Positions 22,560 through 33,779 of a stretch of 64,000 nucleotides of DNA are shown here, one piece after another. Numbering within the stretch: the first letter of the stretch is position 1; every line of letters begins with the position of its first letter. A program made the position numbers and the translations under genes. This stretch comes from Pseudoscleropodium purum (lineage: Eukaryota; Streptophyta; Bryopsida; Hypnales; Brachytheciaceae), in the NCBI GenBank assembly GCA_963969395.1, contig OZ017799.1:2544501-2608500 (forward strand), read 5' to 3'. The notes under the pieces were generated by a model, which was given only the letters and a program-made list of their open reading frames with translations, ran no database searches and was not told where the DNA came from.

Positions 22560-23480
22560 GAGGAGATGGAGGATGAGGTGGAAGAGTCTTCTTCTTCCTC
22601 TCCATAGTTTGCTTAAGAGAGCTGTGTGTTTAGAGAGATATAGCATGTTGAATTTTATAAATTTTGTAATCAAGTTTTGAAAGCATGTTTTTCTTCTTTT
22701 TGTGATTCCAAAACCCTATCATTTACTTGATTTGGAGTTTCTATGTGAAAATTATGCTTGAGGGAGTGAGAGGGGTTTATTTGTCATGGAGTTTGAGGCA
22801 GAATATTTGAGACCCTACAAATTATAGACAATACCTTTGTTTTAGTTGAGTTTTGACAAGTTGTATATGCTTATGTTAAATTTCCAAAAATCTATCACAC
22901 ACTTGATTTGGAGTTGTAGAGTGAAAGTTATGCACTTGGAGGCAAAGTAGTGATGAGTTGCCTTTGAATCGAAGAGAGAGAACTTTGACTACCTATAACT
23001 TATGGAAAGTATTTTTGTTTTAGTTGATTTTTAGAGGAATTGTAGACTCTTGTGTTAGCTTTGTAAAAAGCTTTTAAGAACTTCATTTGGAGTTGTATAG
23101 TAGAAGATATGGTGCTGAAAATATGAGGGTGTAGAATTGCTGCTGAAAATCCGAAATTGAGAGAATCAACTTCAGCACACTATAAAAGATGGACAGAATC
23201 TTATTTTGAGTTGAATTTTAAAGAGATTGTAGATATCTGTGTTAGCTTTCAAAAAAGCTATCATACGCTCAGTTTGGAGTTATATAGTAAGATATATGGG
23301 TTTGGAAGTGGAGTAATGTTAAGCTGCCTTTAATTTGAGAAGAAGAAACTTTGGACGGCCATAAAAAATGTATAATATTTTATTTTGACTTGAATTTTGG
23401 AGAAGTTGTAGATATCTGTGTTAACTTACCAAAAAGATATCACACTCTTCATTTAAAGTTTTGAAGCGATCATGGCACTC
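22560..23480. repeat. About 180-bp tandem repeat, five diverged units
   Basis: The landmark TTTGGAGTT or a close variant occurs at 22731, 22907, 23086, 23273 and 23452, spacings 176, 179, 187 and 179 bp. Each unit also carries a GTTGTAGA..TCTGTGTTAGCTTT-like segment, an AAAAAGCTAT-like segment and a TTTTGTTTTAGTTGA-like segment. The period is close to one nucleosome repeat length. The units are old and diverged. Confidence 0.75.
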
Positions 23481-23486
23481 ATTTGA

Positions 23487-24010
23487 ATGTTGAGTACTTT
23501 TTTGAAGCATTTCACAAGTTTTATTTTCAAGACATTCAATTTCTTTACAACTTTTGGTAATATACTTGGATTATATTATCTTCTACGGAGCATATATGAT
23601 ATCTATACAACTTGGAGCATTATACAAATACTTATACAAGTATTTATACAATTTGAAGAATTCTATAGGTATTTATATGACTTCAAATACTATACAAGTA
23701 TATATATCAATACATGTATTGTTCATATGTATTTTACTTATATGAAGACGCCATATTTGACGTATATTGTTTGAATTTTATTTCTATTTGGTTATGGATT
23801 CTTTTATGGCCTAAACTAATTCTAGTTGCAACTATAAACTATGCGTTTTCCTAAGCCAAATTCTCTCTCTACGACAATAGGGACTATATATTTTGTGGCC
23901 CCAATACTTGTCATTTACCAAATCCGCCTTCACTTCCCTTATGTACTAGCTTGCTCTGCAACCTATACTTTTTGAGTTGGGTAGAAGTTAGGGCTTGGCC
24001 CTAATAGCAT
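23487..24010. other. Very AT-rich stretch with short TATACAA-type repeats
   Basis: TATACAA- and TACAAGTA-like words recur at 23600-23750. Open frames here have a biased Ile/Tyr/Phe composition and overlap each other in different frames, so they are not called genes. Confidence 0.4.
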
Positions 24011-24017
24011 ACTTGTT

Positions 24018-25745
24018 TTGTTTTGTTTTGTTTTCAATGAACACTATTTGGGTTTGAATCACATACACGGAGTTCACTTGAAAATGGTTGCAAAAGAAAG
24101 TGGTTCGTCTGGGAAGTGTCCCTTGTTTGTAGACTTGAATAGGCTGATTGACGAAGAACCTCCACCAATGGACATGTCTATGGCCATTGGTTCATCAGAC
24201 CCTTTGTCATCAAGCCAAAAGAAGCAAAAGAAGCCTCCAAACCCCGATTGGCCCCCCAATCCGTACACCAAAGAATGTAGCGCAATAGGAATGGAGTTCT
24301 ATAAGTGACGAAGTATTTAGATGTTGTAGAGAGAGTACCTAAACAATGAAGAATAAGGTTACCACAAGCTTACACAAGACTTATGGTGGGAGCTTGAGTT
24401 GAAGTTGGAAGCATCTAAGACTTTCAACAATTACTTAGACTATTGATTACATTCAAAGTTTCTTAATAAATAGGTTATTACATTGATTACTAATGCAACA
24501 CCAAGCTATTTGTACCATGTGAAGAAAAAAGAGGGTGCTACCGACTTGGACGATGGAGATAGAAAGGGAATTTCAAAATTAGATATGGTTCAGAAGTGGT
24601 CTCAAAAGTATTCTAGTAGCCACAATAGAGCAAAATCACCATGGAAGGATACAATGGAGAAATGCGTATTGGACCAATGTGTGAGTGAATTTGTAGATTG
24701 GCTTCTACCTTCAATAAAAGTGGTACCAATGCCAAGATAGAAGGAGGAAGGCATGTATGGTAACGTGAGGAAGGTGCAGTTGACAAAATTGACAAGCATC
24801 TCTAGTTGGATGGATTTTGCGGGGAAGGAATTGAAGACCCAAAATGAAAAGGAGAAGCGTTGAGATATTGTGCTCGAGGCTACAAGGTGTTCAATACGAC
24901 ACACAAGCATCATTAGACTCTCATACTTGCACCCATGCATAATGGAAGGCTATGCACTTTGGTAGAATGGAGGATCTTTAATTTATTTTTTGAAAAAGTA
25001 CAATTCTAAAATTTCCAATTCAATGGATGTGAATGATATTGTAAAGTTGAGTGGGACCGAGTTTACAACTGAGGAGCTTGGGTGGATTGCCACATATCAT
25101 AGAAATCAAGTGAATTTGGCATTGTCATTGCTTACTATAGTGGAGAAATGCCATGATGCAGATTACATTCACAACAATATTTCTACATCCAATGTTTTGC
25201 TCCATTTTGATCCTTGGAAAGAAAATGTAGTTTACATTGGGCTTTGTGATTGGGGTCTTTCAAGCTGAGTAAAGGAGAAGGAGCCATCAAAGTACAGTTA
25301 TAAGACATATAGTAATATGTAGAAGGTGAAAGAGGCTTGAAAGTTTATTGCCCTGGAATTGTTTTTTCTCTATAACAAGGAAGACCCCAACATCTCATTT
25401 CACGTTGTGCAAAAAAAACACCTTTATTCCAAGGCTACTGACATATATGCAACAACATGGATTGCGTTGAGGGTTTGGAATGAAGATTGGGATACATTTT
25501 ATTTTTCTAAGGATAGGAAAGAGCAATATGTTAACCTAATGTTGAAATTGAAAAGCCTCATGAGAGAAGATCCCCTCCAAAGGGTGTCTATCTCAGAGGT
25601 CCTTGATACATTGAGGCAGAAACCATATTGCTTGTCTATGCCTAAGTGTTGCTTTCTTAAATTAAATTTTGGTTTTTTATTTTTAAAAGATTTAGTACAT
25701 AGTAGCTATTTCGAAGGTGATGAATTTTCTCCTATCATCCTCTAA
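24018..25745 (+). pseudogene. Degenerate protein-kinase-related gene
   Basis: Starting near 24084 (MVAKESGSS...), the frame can be followed through many stops: TGA and TAG codons in 24305-24330, and TGA or TAG near 24447, 24471, 24738, 24861, 24963, 25266 and 25320-25340. Nearly all read as former CGA or CAG. The kinase part is recognised by ADYIHNNISTSNVLL where the HRD catalytic loop should be, then CDWGLSS in place of DFG, then DIYATTWIALRVW (helix F region) and REDPLQRVSISEVLDTL at the C-lobe end. His-Asn-Asn in place of His-Arg-Asp would make it a pseudokinase even before decay. The N-terminal part, with PNPDWPPNPYTKEC, is of unknown type. Confidence 0.65.
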
Positions 25746-26054
25746 GAGGATCATATGTACTTGGTATTTGCCAAACACCTTATTGTATATAATAGTTTAA
25801 ATATATTAAAACCCTATTTTATGCAATGATTGTTTTTATTTATTTTGACATCATTTACAATATAATTTATTCATGTCAAATTCCAAATCTTTGAATGATA
25901 TGATGATATTCACACCAAACATGTATTGCAAGTATGAGATGAGAAATGAATAATATATGTGCATTGCATTGAATTTTCTAAAAATTAAAGTTGTAAAGTT
26001 CAAATTGAAAAGCACTTTGTAGTACTTAAGGGAAAAAATCATCCATACAATGTT
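25746..26054. other. AT-rich spacer, no gene seen
   Basis: No supported frame or repeat. Confidence 0.4.
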
Positions 26055-26400
26055 CAAGCCCCAACCATCTTCTATCCATGCCCTAATCTACATCTGCGCC
26101 CTGATTCCACTTATACTTGTATCCTACTTTGAATTCGCGCCCTGACAACATTTGCGCCCACACCTTAGTCTGAGTTCGCACCCTGACAACATTTGTGCTC
26201 ACACCCTAGTCTAAGTCCACGCCTTGCCAGAGCTTGCGTAAGAGCCCTACTCTAAGTCCGCGCCCTAATAATATTTACATCTACGCCCTAATCTAAGTCT
26301 GTACCCTATTAGAACTTGCGTCCGCGCCCTAGTTTGCGTCCGTGCCTTGCCATATTTTGCTTCCATGTCTAGACACTATGTTAATGCCCCAACTTTAACT
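26055..26400 (-). repeat. Cluster 6 of the GGGCGYGGAC motif (C-rich on the plus strand)
   Basis: The complement of the motif recurs (GCGCCCTGA, CGCGCCCTAGT, GTCCGCGCCC, CACGCCTTG), interleaved with a CTAAGTC word and ACAACATTTGCGC. Orientation is opposite to clusters 1 and 3-5. It follows the 3' end of the kinase-like pseudogene. Confidence 0.6.
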
Positions 26401-26546
26401 TGGCAACCAAGTGTCGTGAAGGTAAGTCCACGTCACCTTTTTTTACCTTCATAGAAAGTCAACTACATGTTGACTACATCGGATAGACAGCAACTCTACC
26501 AGACGAGCAAATCGAACGGTCGGACGAGCGGTCCGTCTATCTACTA

Positions 26547-27016
26547 TCACAACTTTGGTTTTGCTATATCTGTGATTTCACCCACTAGTGCCAACTTTCG
26601 CATACTTCTAGATGGTGCTTCGACTTCAAAAGGAGATACATCTTTGAGCTCCCCTACCCCTGAAGCGACACATCCATTAGAATTCAATGTCTCGTTTGGA
26701 CAGGATGGGGGATTTTCAATCAACAAGACCCCTTCTACAGGGCTTTTAAACATACCAAAGTAGATAAGGGATGAGTGTTTTCTACTAGCATACTTATATC
26801 TTGGGATTAATACATAGTATTTGACTTTCATACTCATGTTCAACATACACACATAATTGCTACAAACTAGATATCTTTTGTGGGGTCATACACAGTTGTG
26901 AACATTTACAATCTCAAGCAAATAATATAAAAAATGTTTTGAATGCCATTGTTGTAGCTTGCTTTGTATTGTTTCTACATGCCTATCCATATGAATGGGA
27001 TTTGAAGTATGTCTAG
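26547..27016 (-). pseudogene. Possible 3' continuation of the unidentified coiled-coil gene, beyond element C
   Basis: Joining 30308 to 27016 on the minus strand (removing element C and one TCTAG) keeps the frame open from the end of the 30.3-kb frame for some 20 codons to a Gln-like TAG, and further beyond it. A second minus-strand frame, 26852-26547, follows after a shift. No family is recognisable. The link is inferred only from frame continuity. Confidence 0.3.
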
Positions 27017-30000
27017 TGTCGCAGCTTAGAATTTTGATTTTCTTAGTATACACCCAAATAGGAACGGAAACTAGTCATTAGCTAACCGGATCCGATTAGG
27101 TGGGGAAGGAAAACTCAGAATTAGCACGGAACGTGAAGTAGTGGGCTTCTTGGATCTAATCCGGTCAGGAGTAACTAACGACGGAAACGGAATGCAACAC
27201 GGATTAGGTCTAGGACCGGATGATGATGATGAACCGGATTATGATGACAAACCGGAAAGGGTCCAGGGACTATATAAGGAGGAGCTTTCACTGTTGCACC
27301 CCCTTTTAGAAACTCGACCTTGAGAGCGCGCGGTTGAGTTTTTGGAGTTTGTGCGTCTGGACGTTTGTGTTTTGTCTGTTTTGCTTCCGGTTGAGATCGG
27401 AGAGAGGAAGTGAGGAACGGGACGTGCGGCTAGAAGAGAGTGAGGTAGATGTGAGTGGGAATGCCTCAGCTACGTAGGTCGAGACAAGCGAGTCCCTCTG
27501 GAGGCGAGGTGAAGCTCCGGAAAGTCATTCCGGTTATTCCCTCCACAGAGCCGGAAAAGTCTCAACTCATGGATGATCTCAAATCCATGGGTTGCCTCGG
27601 GTTTGCCGAGAAACCTTGGGGTTTTAGGGAGGAGAGAATGGTCAAGGAGCTCCTCGGAAAGTTGTCCAACCAGTTTGACAACACCGTGAGGGGAACTCCC
27701 GTCAGCTGGAACGAGGGGATGTGGAGAGCGGTTTACGGTTTCCGGGCAGGAGGTTTGGGAATGGCGAGCCGGAAGGATGAGTTTGTCCGAGGGAAGTTCA
27801 AGGGAGCCGTCAACCCGAAGGACGGATACGCGGTCGAGGATTGCTTGGATGACCGACACCGTCGGCTCCTGCAATTCCTGGTTCCGGTTCTTCACCCGGA
27901 AAAGCCGACCAGGGTGACGATCACCCTCGGCAACACCATTTTCGGTGCCCTCAGTGGTACCCGGAAAGTGGATTGGGCACGGATCATTTCCGATCTCGTG
28001 GCCCAGTTTGTTAGTAGGGTTGGGAAGAAAAGGGCCACTCCAGTGTGCCCTTATCTCTTCCACCTCTATCGGGAGAACCAAGTCCTCACCGATACGGAGG
28101 AAAGGGCGTGGAAGACGTAGGAAGTGCTCCTGAAGTATGGGGAGTCGGAGACGGATGACGAGGCGGAATCCGATTCCGGGTCAGACCGGGAGTCCAGCGA
28201 GGAAGAGGAGGAGCCGATGCCACCGATCAAGCGACAGAAGCTGACGCCTCCACACAAGCGCGGGACGCCTCCCAGTCAAGACAAACCGGCCCCGGAGGAG
28301 AAACCGGAAGCCGAGAAGACCAATTCCGGGGGAGATCCGGATATGCAAGATCCGTTCAACGGTTTGATCAACGTCTTCTACAACATCAGGGCGGATTGGG
28401 AGGTCAAGCACAGGACGCTTGCGGCAATCGGCAAGTTGGTGGGTGCGGCACCGGACAGCAAATTGGTGGAACAAGTGGCGGAGTGCATCACGAATCCGGA
28501 AGAGACCCGGAAGCAGGAAGCAGAGATCCGCCGGTTGTAGGAGGAGGTGGATAAACTAAAGGCAACTCTTTTTGCCTATCAGGAAGACGTGACGGCCGCC
28601 CGGGAGATGGCGGAAGAGACTCGGAAGATAGCCGAGCAGATCAAGGCGGTCCTGGGAGAGACCGGAACGGCCGCTGCCAAAGCGAAGCTCTTCGACGAGA
28701 AGATCCACGAAGAGAAGAAACTATCCGGTTCCCGGATGGTCCGGATTCTCGCGGACTTCGCTGAGCAGGTGGAGACGGCAATGGTGGAGGGGCGGAAGGC
28801 AGCGGACCGGATCGAGGAGAGCAGCCGGAAGCTGACGGAAGCGACGTGCGACAAAGGTATTCATCTTTCTGACATCTCGCTACCGGATCTCTTTCCGGAC
28901 GCGACCATTCAGAAGGATAGGAAGGATTGGACTCCTGAGTCCAAGAAGTCTGCACGGACTGGGACTCCGGGCACGAGACCGGATATCACCATCGACCTGG
29001 AGTCTCCACCCGGACCGAATCCTGCTGAGGGGGAACGGGTCCGGAATTTGAGTGAAGTCTTCGAGGAGCTAGTCCCGGAGATCGGAAGCCCGACAGTAGG
29101 ATCTAGAGTTGTAGGGTAGATAGGATTTTAATTTCAGTTAGGGGTAGGAGCGGATCCGGATCTGGATCCGGCTCAACAGTATTAGGTTAGACCGGAAAAT
29201 TAGATTAGGGTGGCGGCGGACCCCTACGGGTTTTCCGCTCCTTTTTGTGCTTTTAGGGTTTTGACCCTTTGTATATAAATCGGTTCCTGCGATGGGAATT
29301 GGGAGTTGTTCATTTTGCAAACTTCTTGTACTTTTCTATTCTCTTCGTTGTGTATCTCTCTCCAGCGCGACAGGATTGTATGATGTGGAGTTAGGATAGT
29401 ACGAGTTGGTTTGTAAGTGATTTCTCCCCTTGGTGTTTATTTTCCGATCCTAGGTGCATGTGAGTAGGTACCGAAGAGTTGGGAGTGAACTTAGTTCCTC
29501 AGCACGTCTAGAGTTTGAGATTCCGGGTGAGAAAGCCGTTGTTAGGCTAGGCGGGTAGGGAGGGATTCCTTAGCTGCGCTAGAACTCCCGGGTGGGAAAT
29601 CCGGTTGAGTGTCCGATCTCCTGTGAGGTCTCACCACCCGTATGGGTAACGGAAGAACTTTAGTTGATGTTGGAACGGACGGGTGCACTTGTAACCACCT
29701 GTCTTCGCACGGATCGAAAGTAGCATCAAGGTCGTTGTAGTACGAGAGGGTCGAGTGTGGGGTCTTTGTGTGACCTACGACCCGGATTGCTATCTGGGTT
29801 GTTGTGAAGGACCAAACCGGATTCGGATTAGCTTAGGAGTTTAGAAGGTAGGACAGTGGGTCTTCAGCCACTATAAGTCACGGAAGGAGTGGTGGGCCTA
29901 CCACTCTCAAAATTAAGCGGCGACCCCTCTAATGGTGAAACAGAGGTAAAACTAAACCGGATAGGATTACGGGTACATAATGACCATCCGGACCGGATTG

Positions 30001-30302
30001 GTCAGGACGGATTTCTAGGATCGGAAGTTGTGAGATCCTGGGATTTGGGTATTTGTACGGACCGGATAGTTAGTAGGACCGGAAGAAGGAGTAATCCGGT
30101 CTATAGTTATCCGGTGTGGTGGTATTTCTGGTTCTAGATCTAGGACCGGAAAGTAAGATTGGCATACTGACTGAGCTTAACTGCTTAATAGAGCTAGATA
30201 CTTCACAGGATCTCGTGGGTTCGATCTTTAGAGTCACTTAGTTATACTCTAGAGCGATTTTTGTGAGTATAATGGGGAATTGACCTGCCCTGTGCTGCGA
30301 CA
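27017..30302 (+). mobile_element. 3.3-kb TGT...ACA element, copy C
   Basis: Ends TGTCGCAGC...GCTGCGACA, length 3286 bp, flanked by TCTAG at 27012-27016 and 30303-30307. It lacks one of the CCGGAT-containing repeats upstream of the TATA box that is present in copies A, B and D, which accounts for its shorter length. It alone retains the ancestral reading frame at the 3' end of the ORF. Confidence 0.9.
27461..29119 (+). pseudogene. Element C protein, two nonsense codons but no frameshift
   Basis: From ATG 27461 the frame meets TAG at 28118 (same site as in B and D) and a second TAG at 28538, in a RRLxEEVDKL context where other copies read Gln. It otherwise runs in phase to TAG 29117. The extra A near 28840 (GACGGAAGCGACG against GACGGAGCGACG in A, B and D) keeps the C-terminal tail in frame: SDISLPDLFPD..., then an acidic end finishing in GSRVVG. 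The family's full-length protein was therefore about 550 residues. Confidence 0.75.
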
Positions 30303-30307
30303 TCTAG

Positions 30308-33300
30308 CAATAAATTCAAACCCTAAAAGTCATGTAAATTGCCACTTAGTTCTTCAAAATTGTCTACGGTGTCTTCAGTTGGAACACTCCAACTATCTTT
30401 ATTTGCCACATTTGTGGAAGTGTCTTCCACACCCTCAATTACAACTTGTTGTACCAAAGCACTACCTACTCGTATTCTCTCTTCCTTCCACATTCTAGAT
30501 GCATCCATTGCATTTGAAGTAGTATAGGTTGTTTTCTTCTTGAGCATTGTTGCTACCATATTAGCATCAGTTTGGGGTGACTTTATAGTGCATGCTTCTC
30601 GCAATTGTTCCTACTTTGCAAACTTGTGATGTATGTTTATGTACCAATGTTGGTATTATTGGACAATGGCACTTGTTCTATCTTTCGTGCCACCATGCTA
30701 AGTGTGGTGCTGATTAGCAGATTTAGCTGCATGATGAGATTTTTCCATACCTTGGTTGTTCCAAATAATTAGATTCCTATATGTTTCTACATACCAAGGA
30801 CCATGCTGAACCAGGTTATGTTGTCAACAGAATAATGAAATAAATTATTCACACATATTTTTCACCCAAACCTCAAGGCAACAAACTAGATGTCAAAAGT
30901 TGGAAACAATTCCTTTATACCCAACAAACCCTAAACACGATAACCAAACTTTCCCAAAAGCAGTCCCAAAATTTTGGAAACAAAGATCCACTTACCATAT
31001 AGTGAGTGACGTGGTCTTCTCTGAAGCACTTCAAGTAAAGGCACCTCCAACTATCAATTTTTTGCTTGAAAGTGTCGATTTGTTGAGGATCCAAGGAAAG
31101 GCCCACCAAATATAGAAATACTTCTTCCATAGCTTTCTACATTTCCACCCTATCTAGGTATTGTCTTCCTTGATTGAGGGTGTTGTTTTTTGACTGCAAG
31201 ACATCCTTCCATACTCGATCTTGGCTTGACTAAGTCAATGGTTGGAACATCCTAGCTGTAATCACGCCACTAAGGGAAGGCTTGATGGGCACACTATTGG
31301 AAGCACTACCTAGTGCGGGGTCTTTCATTATGCACACATTGCCACCATGAAGCCCTGTTGCAAACAGTGTCTTCTCCATATTTTCTATGGCAAGTTGTTG
31401 ATGCGCCTCATTCTCCATGTTCCAAATGAACATGAAGTGCAAATGAAGGATTTTTTCCATCATTCTTGTTAGCACGTGCAGTGTACAAATATGTACCTTT
31501 TCAAGTGGGATTGGCGAAATAGATTTCCATTATGATTCTTTGTCTATGGACATAGGTTAAGAGAGGACGTTACAAGCAAATAGGCCTCCATGCCAAATAT
31601 GTTTCCTTCTCCTAGCCTTGCAAGTGGCACTTGTTGTCATTCCCACCACTAGCTTTGTCCACTATTGGTTACAATAGATGCAAGAATGAACGGCATTGGC
31701 TCCATGTTTCAAATCATACAAACATTTGATTGTCTTCATATCTGCTAATAAATGCTACTCTACTTTGAAGTTTCCAACACCAACACATAGTAGTTGACCC
31801 CCTTCTTGTGCTTTGATTAATGCACGGAATTGCATTTGTTGGAATACCCATTGGAGGACTTCATGAGATTCCTTTGCAACCTCAAAGCATGCAATAGGCC
31901 ATATTTCAATTTTAGATTGAACCGAGAAATATCAATCATTGCTTTTGTGTATGCTAGTGTCTAAGGTACTGTTTATAAGGGTCAAACTAACTCTTTCAAA
32001 CTTCCTACCATGAACAATCTCTACTTCATCCATCTTCAACACAAAAATCAATGACTTATTTCCAACTTCTACACAACCAAACACAATTCAACATTTCCGC
32101 AAAATGAAAGTTGTTTCTAAATTCTACACAACCAAACAAAATTATATTTTTCAACAGAATGCAAGTTGTGTATCCAATGAATAAGAGCGTATAATAGAAA
32201 GCACCCTTCCATAGAATGTTGCCAACATGAACTACTCACCTTTAGTGGTGAAACCGTATAGCTTGACCATAGTTCTCTGCACAACTTCAATGTCTACAAA
32301 CAAAGAATTCTTTGATGTCAAGACAACTTGTGTTATCTTTGATTTCTTCTTCCTTCCTTTTGCATTCGTCACTGGAACTTGGGCCAGAAGCTCCAATGTA
32401 CTATTGATGTAGTAATAGTCACCCACAAGATCCTTCAACTTTGAATTTAATTCTATTCACAACAACGTGACCTAATAAACATATGGGATGTTGTGAGGAC
32501 CCATTTTTTGAACTCAAAACTTGCATGCATCTTGTAGCCAAGGAACTCATGTAGCTTGTTTCCAATGTGGTAGACATTGAAGTCACTAGGGTGAGTAAAT
32601 AGGTACCTGGTGCAAATTTGGCAAGAATGTTGGCTTCAACCGCTTGTCAACCAACTACACTTGCCCTTTGATAGTCTTGTAGATCTCACCATATCCTTTC
32701 TGTGACAATCCTATCATATCACACGTTGACAATATTGCTTTTGTTTCCAATTGCTTCCCAATTTTTTCAAGATAATAGTTGGTCATTCTAATAGCAACAA
32801 AATTGTTTCTTGGATTTGACACGACGGCCATTGTCTCTCCTTGTGACATTAATCTGCCAGTGGCCTCCCTTGTCCCGTCCTGTATATCCTTTTCGCCACA
32901 TAGACACTTCCTACCTTTCAACATTTTGTTCCCAACGTGTATAGATTGAACTACAATTAGTTGCAATAAGCTGCGAATTTTGGCAATACGCGCTCTTGTA
33001 GCACCACCAGTCTTTGCTAATTTAGAAAGACCCTTGGAAGCTCTGAATTGTGCTCCTAGTGGAATACTCACCATTCGATCCATTTTCTTCTTAAACTTAA
33101 GCAACGCCTTTTGTGCTTTCACAAGTTCATGCACCACTCGCATCAACTCTTAATTCGCAGCTTCTCGTCCCTGTTCTTGGGCCATTAGAATGTCGTTGTT
33201 GTAATTTTGTTCTTTCCTCTCCAAATCTTGTTCAAGTGCTACAAATTTGGATCTAAACGCGTTGGATTCACTCTTCAATGTCACGATCTCTTCTTTGCTA

Positions 33301-33764
33301 CTCACAAGAAGTTCCTCTAAATGTTGAGTCCACCTATTAGTGTTCTCAAGGTCGCACTTCAGCATCCTGATGGAATTCTGCAAGCAAATTGTTTTCAGGA
33401 GATAATCGGCCCATGTCTTTCCTAATTCTTGTTCTAAGCCCCTCACTATGTCACTGTTGCTAAGAAGATGTTTAGAATATCCTAAGAGGCCAGAATCACC
33501 TTGACAAAGGAATTCTAAGTAATTTTTGAACGTCTAAAACTGTGGTGGCTTTTTAGTAATTGGATCTATTGGATACAAATTTCCATCCAACCATAAATCC
33601 ATGTTGGTGGCTCTAAATTCCCTCAAGGCTAGAAACTCTAATTTAGAGAGTTGGTGATCAATTCTAACACTTTTCTTCACAATAGGTGCAAATCTACTAT
33701 CAAGAGTTACAGATGTTGTATAGGAACTAATTTTTCCCATGTTAGTAACATCTTGTAATGCCAT
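30308..33764 (-). pseudogene. Long unidentified coiled-coil gene, degenerate
   Basis: On the minus strand one frame runs from 33764 to about 32610, broken only by TAG near 33534, TAA near 33150 and TAG near 32655, each at a Gln-like position. It encodes an N-terminal segment (TNMDLWLDGNLYPIDP), a coiled coil (33446-33150, heptad-rich with LEELLVSSKEEIVTLKSE) and a basic, Cys-containing region (KGRKCLCGEKD, then MSQGETM, LSTCDMIGLSQKGYGEIYKT). Past about 32610 the frame shifts by one base (DFNVYHIGNKLHEFLGYK) and fragments continue at 32438-32232, 31475-31230, 31130-30915 and 30604-30323. The C-x-C cluster might bind metal; no known family was recognised. Confidence 0.5.
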
Positions 33765-33779
33765 CTCGCCTAACCAAAA

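Noticed and set aside
1343..33764. A variant nuclear code in which TAA and TAG mean Gln
   Set aside because: Many in-frame TAA/TAG sit at Gln positions, but TGA also appears at Arg positions. Copy A uses CAG where other copies have TAG, the TAG at the LRR end replaces Leu, and the long NLR exons need no reassignment. C-to-T decay explains it better.
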